Shown: piece after piece, positions 33,003 through 35,426 of the stretch
Numbering within the stretch: the first letter of the stretch is position 1
Layout: each line of letters begins with the position of its first letter
Source of the DNA: Krasilnikovozyma curviuscula
Taxonomy: Eukaryota > Basidiomycota > Tremellomycetes > Cystofilobasidiales > Mrakiaceae
Assembly (NCBI GenBank): GCA_014825775.1
Contig: MVAQ01000223.1
Location: forward strand, 1-35,426
Direction: 5' to 3'
DNA length: 35,426 bases
Program-made: the position numbers and the translations under genes
Notes under the pieces: generated by a model
Seen by the model: the letters and a program-made list of their open reading frames with translations, nothing else
Database searches by the model: none
Told to the model about the DNA's origin: nothing

Positions 33003-35426
33003 TTAAGCGAAGTCAGTAGCGTATCCATTTGGAAGGGTGACTCTCCAAACGAGAATTTGGGTGTTCTCGTTCATTCCTAGAAGACAGCGAACCCATATCA
33101 ATAACTTCTCACTTATCATAGGGAATACGCGAGAGAGGCGCTTACCGTAGGAATCAGTGTAGGCAGCTCCAGCTTCATATCCATCCAACGTTATAAAATC
33201 GTTGTCAGACATAGAGAAGAGGAAGTAGTCGTTGGGGTTGGCAGCATCCTTGCAGGAAGCAATGGCAGAAGACTCCCATTTGGAGTCGATGAGGGTCTAA
33301 GCAGCAAGGATCATCAGCATGAGAGGCCCAGAAAGACAGAGTAAGCTATAAGAACTCACCTGGTCAAAGGCACCTCCGTTCTGCAGACCGAATCTACCAA
33401 GGTTGGTGTCGTCGATGATGTCGATGAACTCGGTTGGTACAATTGGTGTGATAGCAGAGTTCAAGGCACCACCTGGAGCAATAGATCCAGTGCTGGTGGT
33501 GGAGTATGTGGTCTGGTATATGTTAGTCGCAGATGCAATTGTCATGAGCATAAAGTCCTTGTGCTTGGAGTCTTTGGAAACAAAGAAAGCGCGTCAGTGA
33601 AAAACATCTTCCACCATCGTAATCTGAATATCAACTCACCGCTGTCGGTATCTCCCATTCCCTTTCCATCTCTAGAAAGGACCATCAAGACGTCGTCGGT
33701 GATCAATCTCAAGTCGGAGATGGCGAGCGTTTTACCCTTTCCGTTGGTGACAGGCTCTTGAACAACCCATTCACCTTGCAAGGCTGGGGAGCCGGGAGTG
33801 GAGACATCGTATTTGAGCAATCGGGTGAATTGTCCTTTGGTAGATGAATCGGCGGAATCTTGAGAGAGAGCAGACTGGACGATAGCTGTTCCATAGAAGA
33901 GAGGGGACGTTTCAGTGATGCAAAACCTGCAAGACCCATCGTTTAAACTCACCATACAGAGTATTGCCATCTGCAGAGCAAGTAACACCCTCAAATCCTT
34001 GGTTTGGCTCTCTTCCGCTCGTAGTTGTACCTGGAGTGACGGTATCGAAGTCCAGAACACCGTTTACTTCAGGCAAGAAGGCAGGAGGTGGAGAAATGGT
34101 GCTGATCAATTCACCAGAGGACCCGAACTATTCCACAAATGAACAACAGGTGAGCTTCATCTGATGAAATTCTACGAAAAAAAGCTGGGTGAGTATACTC
34201 ACGTGGTAGATATAAGCACCTGGCAGGGAAAATATGAAGCAAGTCAGTTACGGCGAGCGCGAGGAAACAACAGAAAGCAGCTCCTCCGTTCCCCAACAAT
34301 GAAACATCAAGCTTACCGTATTCATCACCAACCCAGAAAGTTCCATCAGCGTTGATGACCAAAGCTTCAGCATCCAAAGACAAGTGGCTGTTGATGGAGG
34401 AGATTGGGAGAGGGACAGTGCCGCCAGTTCTGATGGCGTCAGAGTTCCAGCCGGTAGTTGCGACACCTTGGTCATCAGTGTAGAGGAGAGGAGTTGACTC
34501 GTAGGTGAGCTGCAAAGTCTGGGATCCCTGGGCGTAGGTCTGGGTAGCAGAACTGTAGTATGGGTTGAGAGTGAAGGAGAACTTCTGTTGGCGACCCTGG
34601 TAGTTGGTCGTGGCTAGACGAAAGCGACCGTAAATAGTAACTCAGTCAGATTTTAAATACTCGGTGTATTTTTGTGGCGTGCGAGGAGCTCACTGTCAGT
34701 GTTGTGTCTGGGGCGGCGAGCAAAACAACGGCGGAAGTCAGCCACTGCTACAAGTGCAATTTTCACATGAAGCAGGAAGAGTAACGTACCCACGATCGGG
34801 TTGCCCAATGAGGATACCAGAGTAAGTGCCGTCTGTGTTGGCGGAGAATGAGCCTCGTTCAAATTCAATAGCTGAACCGATACCACCAATGGTTTCGCCG
34901 TAGGAATCCTTGAAGAGTCACAGCATGATATCCAAAAGGCAAAGATAGATTTCCGCGAGTTTAAATCGCAGAGAGGAAAATTATAAGATAGCGAGCGAAA
35001 GGAAAGTCTTGTCAGCGGAGCTGCTTCGAGGCGCCTCGCGCGATTGCTTTGAGATGGCAGAGTGCGTCAAATCAACACACCTTCAAGTCAGACGCGATGA
35101 CTCCGAAACCAACAAGACCCTTGTTGACATATGCTTGTCCGTTGAAGGTGACCGAGGTTGGAGCTTCAGAAAGAAAGGAACCCAAACAAAGTTAGCGTGC
35201 ACGTCCTTCCGTCCGTCCGTCCGTCCGTCATAGCGCAGAGCGACCAGAGACGAACCTAAGGTGGTGACGGCAGAGGGAGTAGCTCTTCTGTTCTTGGTTC
35301 TAGTTGGAAGTAAACGGCCATCTGAGCGAGCCTTGAAAGACTTTGGCTTCAGAGCAGGGGGAGTTAGATAAAGCAAGTGATCAGGATGCGGCGCAAATAA
35401 ATATAAAGCTGTTAGATAATCCTGGC
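33003..35426 (-). CDS. Esterase-like/phytase-like secreted protein, 5' end missing
   Basis: Beta-propeller protein of the esterase-like-of-phytase family; enzymatic activity unproven. Minus-strand exons end at 35256 (its 5' limit unclear, at or past the right edge), then 35163-35081, 34908-34790, 34707-34694 (14 nt), 34613-34317, 34219-34203 (17 nt), 34127-33953, 33885-33640, 33571-33360, 33296-33146 and 33076-33003. The last ten plus one base give 463 codons in phase. Family marks: GFGVIASDLKDSYGETIGGIGSA, IGQPDRGHNTDTTTNYQGR, LSLDAEALVINADGTFWVGDEYG, AYIYHF, PNQGFEGVTCSADGNTLY and RLLKYDV. No Met or signal peptide is in frame within the window, so the first exon lies to the right. Fungal members are usually secreted or cell-wall associated. 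Confidence 0.86.
34203..34219 (-). other. 17-nt micro-exon
   Basis: Codes GAYIYH between introns of 97 nt (34316-34220) and 75 nt (34202-34128); the two residues of Gly are split across the upstream junction. Confidence 0.85.
34694..34707 (-). other. 14-nt micro-exon
   Basis: Codes HNTD plus split codons, joining PDRG to TTTNYQGR. Flanked by CGCCCCAG and GTGAGC with introns of 82 and 80 nt. Without it the frame is lost. Confidence 0.85.
35208..35230. repeat. (CCGT)n tetranucleotide microsatellite in an intron
   Basis: About five CCGT units, inside the 91-nt intron 35255-35164 of the esterase-like gene; likely length-variable between strains. Confidence 0.85.

Noticed and set aside
1..35426. 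Transposons, retroelement remnants, CRISPR arrays, integrated virus or bacterial-type gene clusters
   Set aside because: No terminal repeats, transposase or reverse-transcriptase motifs, repeat-spacer arrays or intron-free foreign genes were seen.

Overview
This window is nuclear DNA of a basidiomycete fungus, most likely of the Tremellales (Cryptococcus/Kwoniella type). Every gene is cut by many short introns, mostly 57-80 nt, with GTNNGT-like donors, CTNAC/CTGAC branch sites and YAG/AAG acceptors. I rebuilt thirteen protein genes by following reading phase across splice sites; all eleven that lie wholly inside the window come out as exact multiples of three. They carry about 97 introns in 35.4 kb. 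There is also one intron-containing tRNA-Ser gene. I see no transposon, CRISPR array or bacterial operon.

Layout, left to right: the 5' part of MDN1/REA1 midasin (minus, runs off the left edge); a 14-TM-type MFS drug/proton antiporter (minus); tRNA-Ser(GCU) with a 10-nt intron (minus); an FLX1/SLC25A32-type mitochondrial FAD/folate carrier (minus); a Red1/ZFC3H1-like zinc-finger protein (minus) divergent from a small cysteine-rich membrane protein of unknown function (plus); a Ser-rich single-pass membrane protein (minus); a P5B cation ATPase of the YPK9/ATP13A2 type (plus, 22 exons); a tandem PHD-finger protein (minus); EMC7 (plus); a KEX1-type carboxypeptidase (minus); a small MARVEL-like four-TM protein (minus); an amino-acid permease (minus); and an esterase/phytase-like secreted protein (minus) whose first exon lies beyond the right edge.

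The genes do not form one pathway. They are ordinary housekeeping genes: ribosome assembly, nuclear RNA surveillance, chromatin reading, ER membrane insertion, Golgi processing, vacuolar ion transport and nutrient uptake. I found no novel multi-gene system. What stands out is the splicing: runs of micro-exons of 5, 8, 10, 12, 14, 17, 19 and 21 nt, and some introns of only 38-39 nt. A conserved cysteine-rich membrane protein has no function I can name, and a stretch of unexplained open frames lies at 22.9-23.9 kb. The least certain models are the N-termini of the Ser-rich membrane protein, the PHD protein and KEX1.
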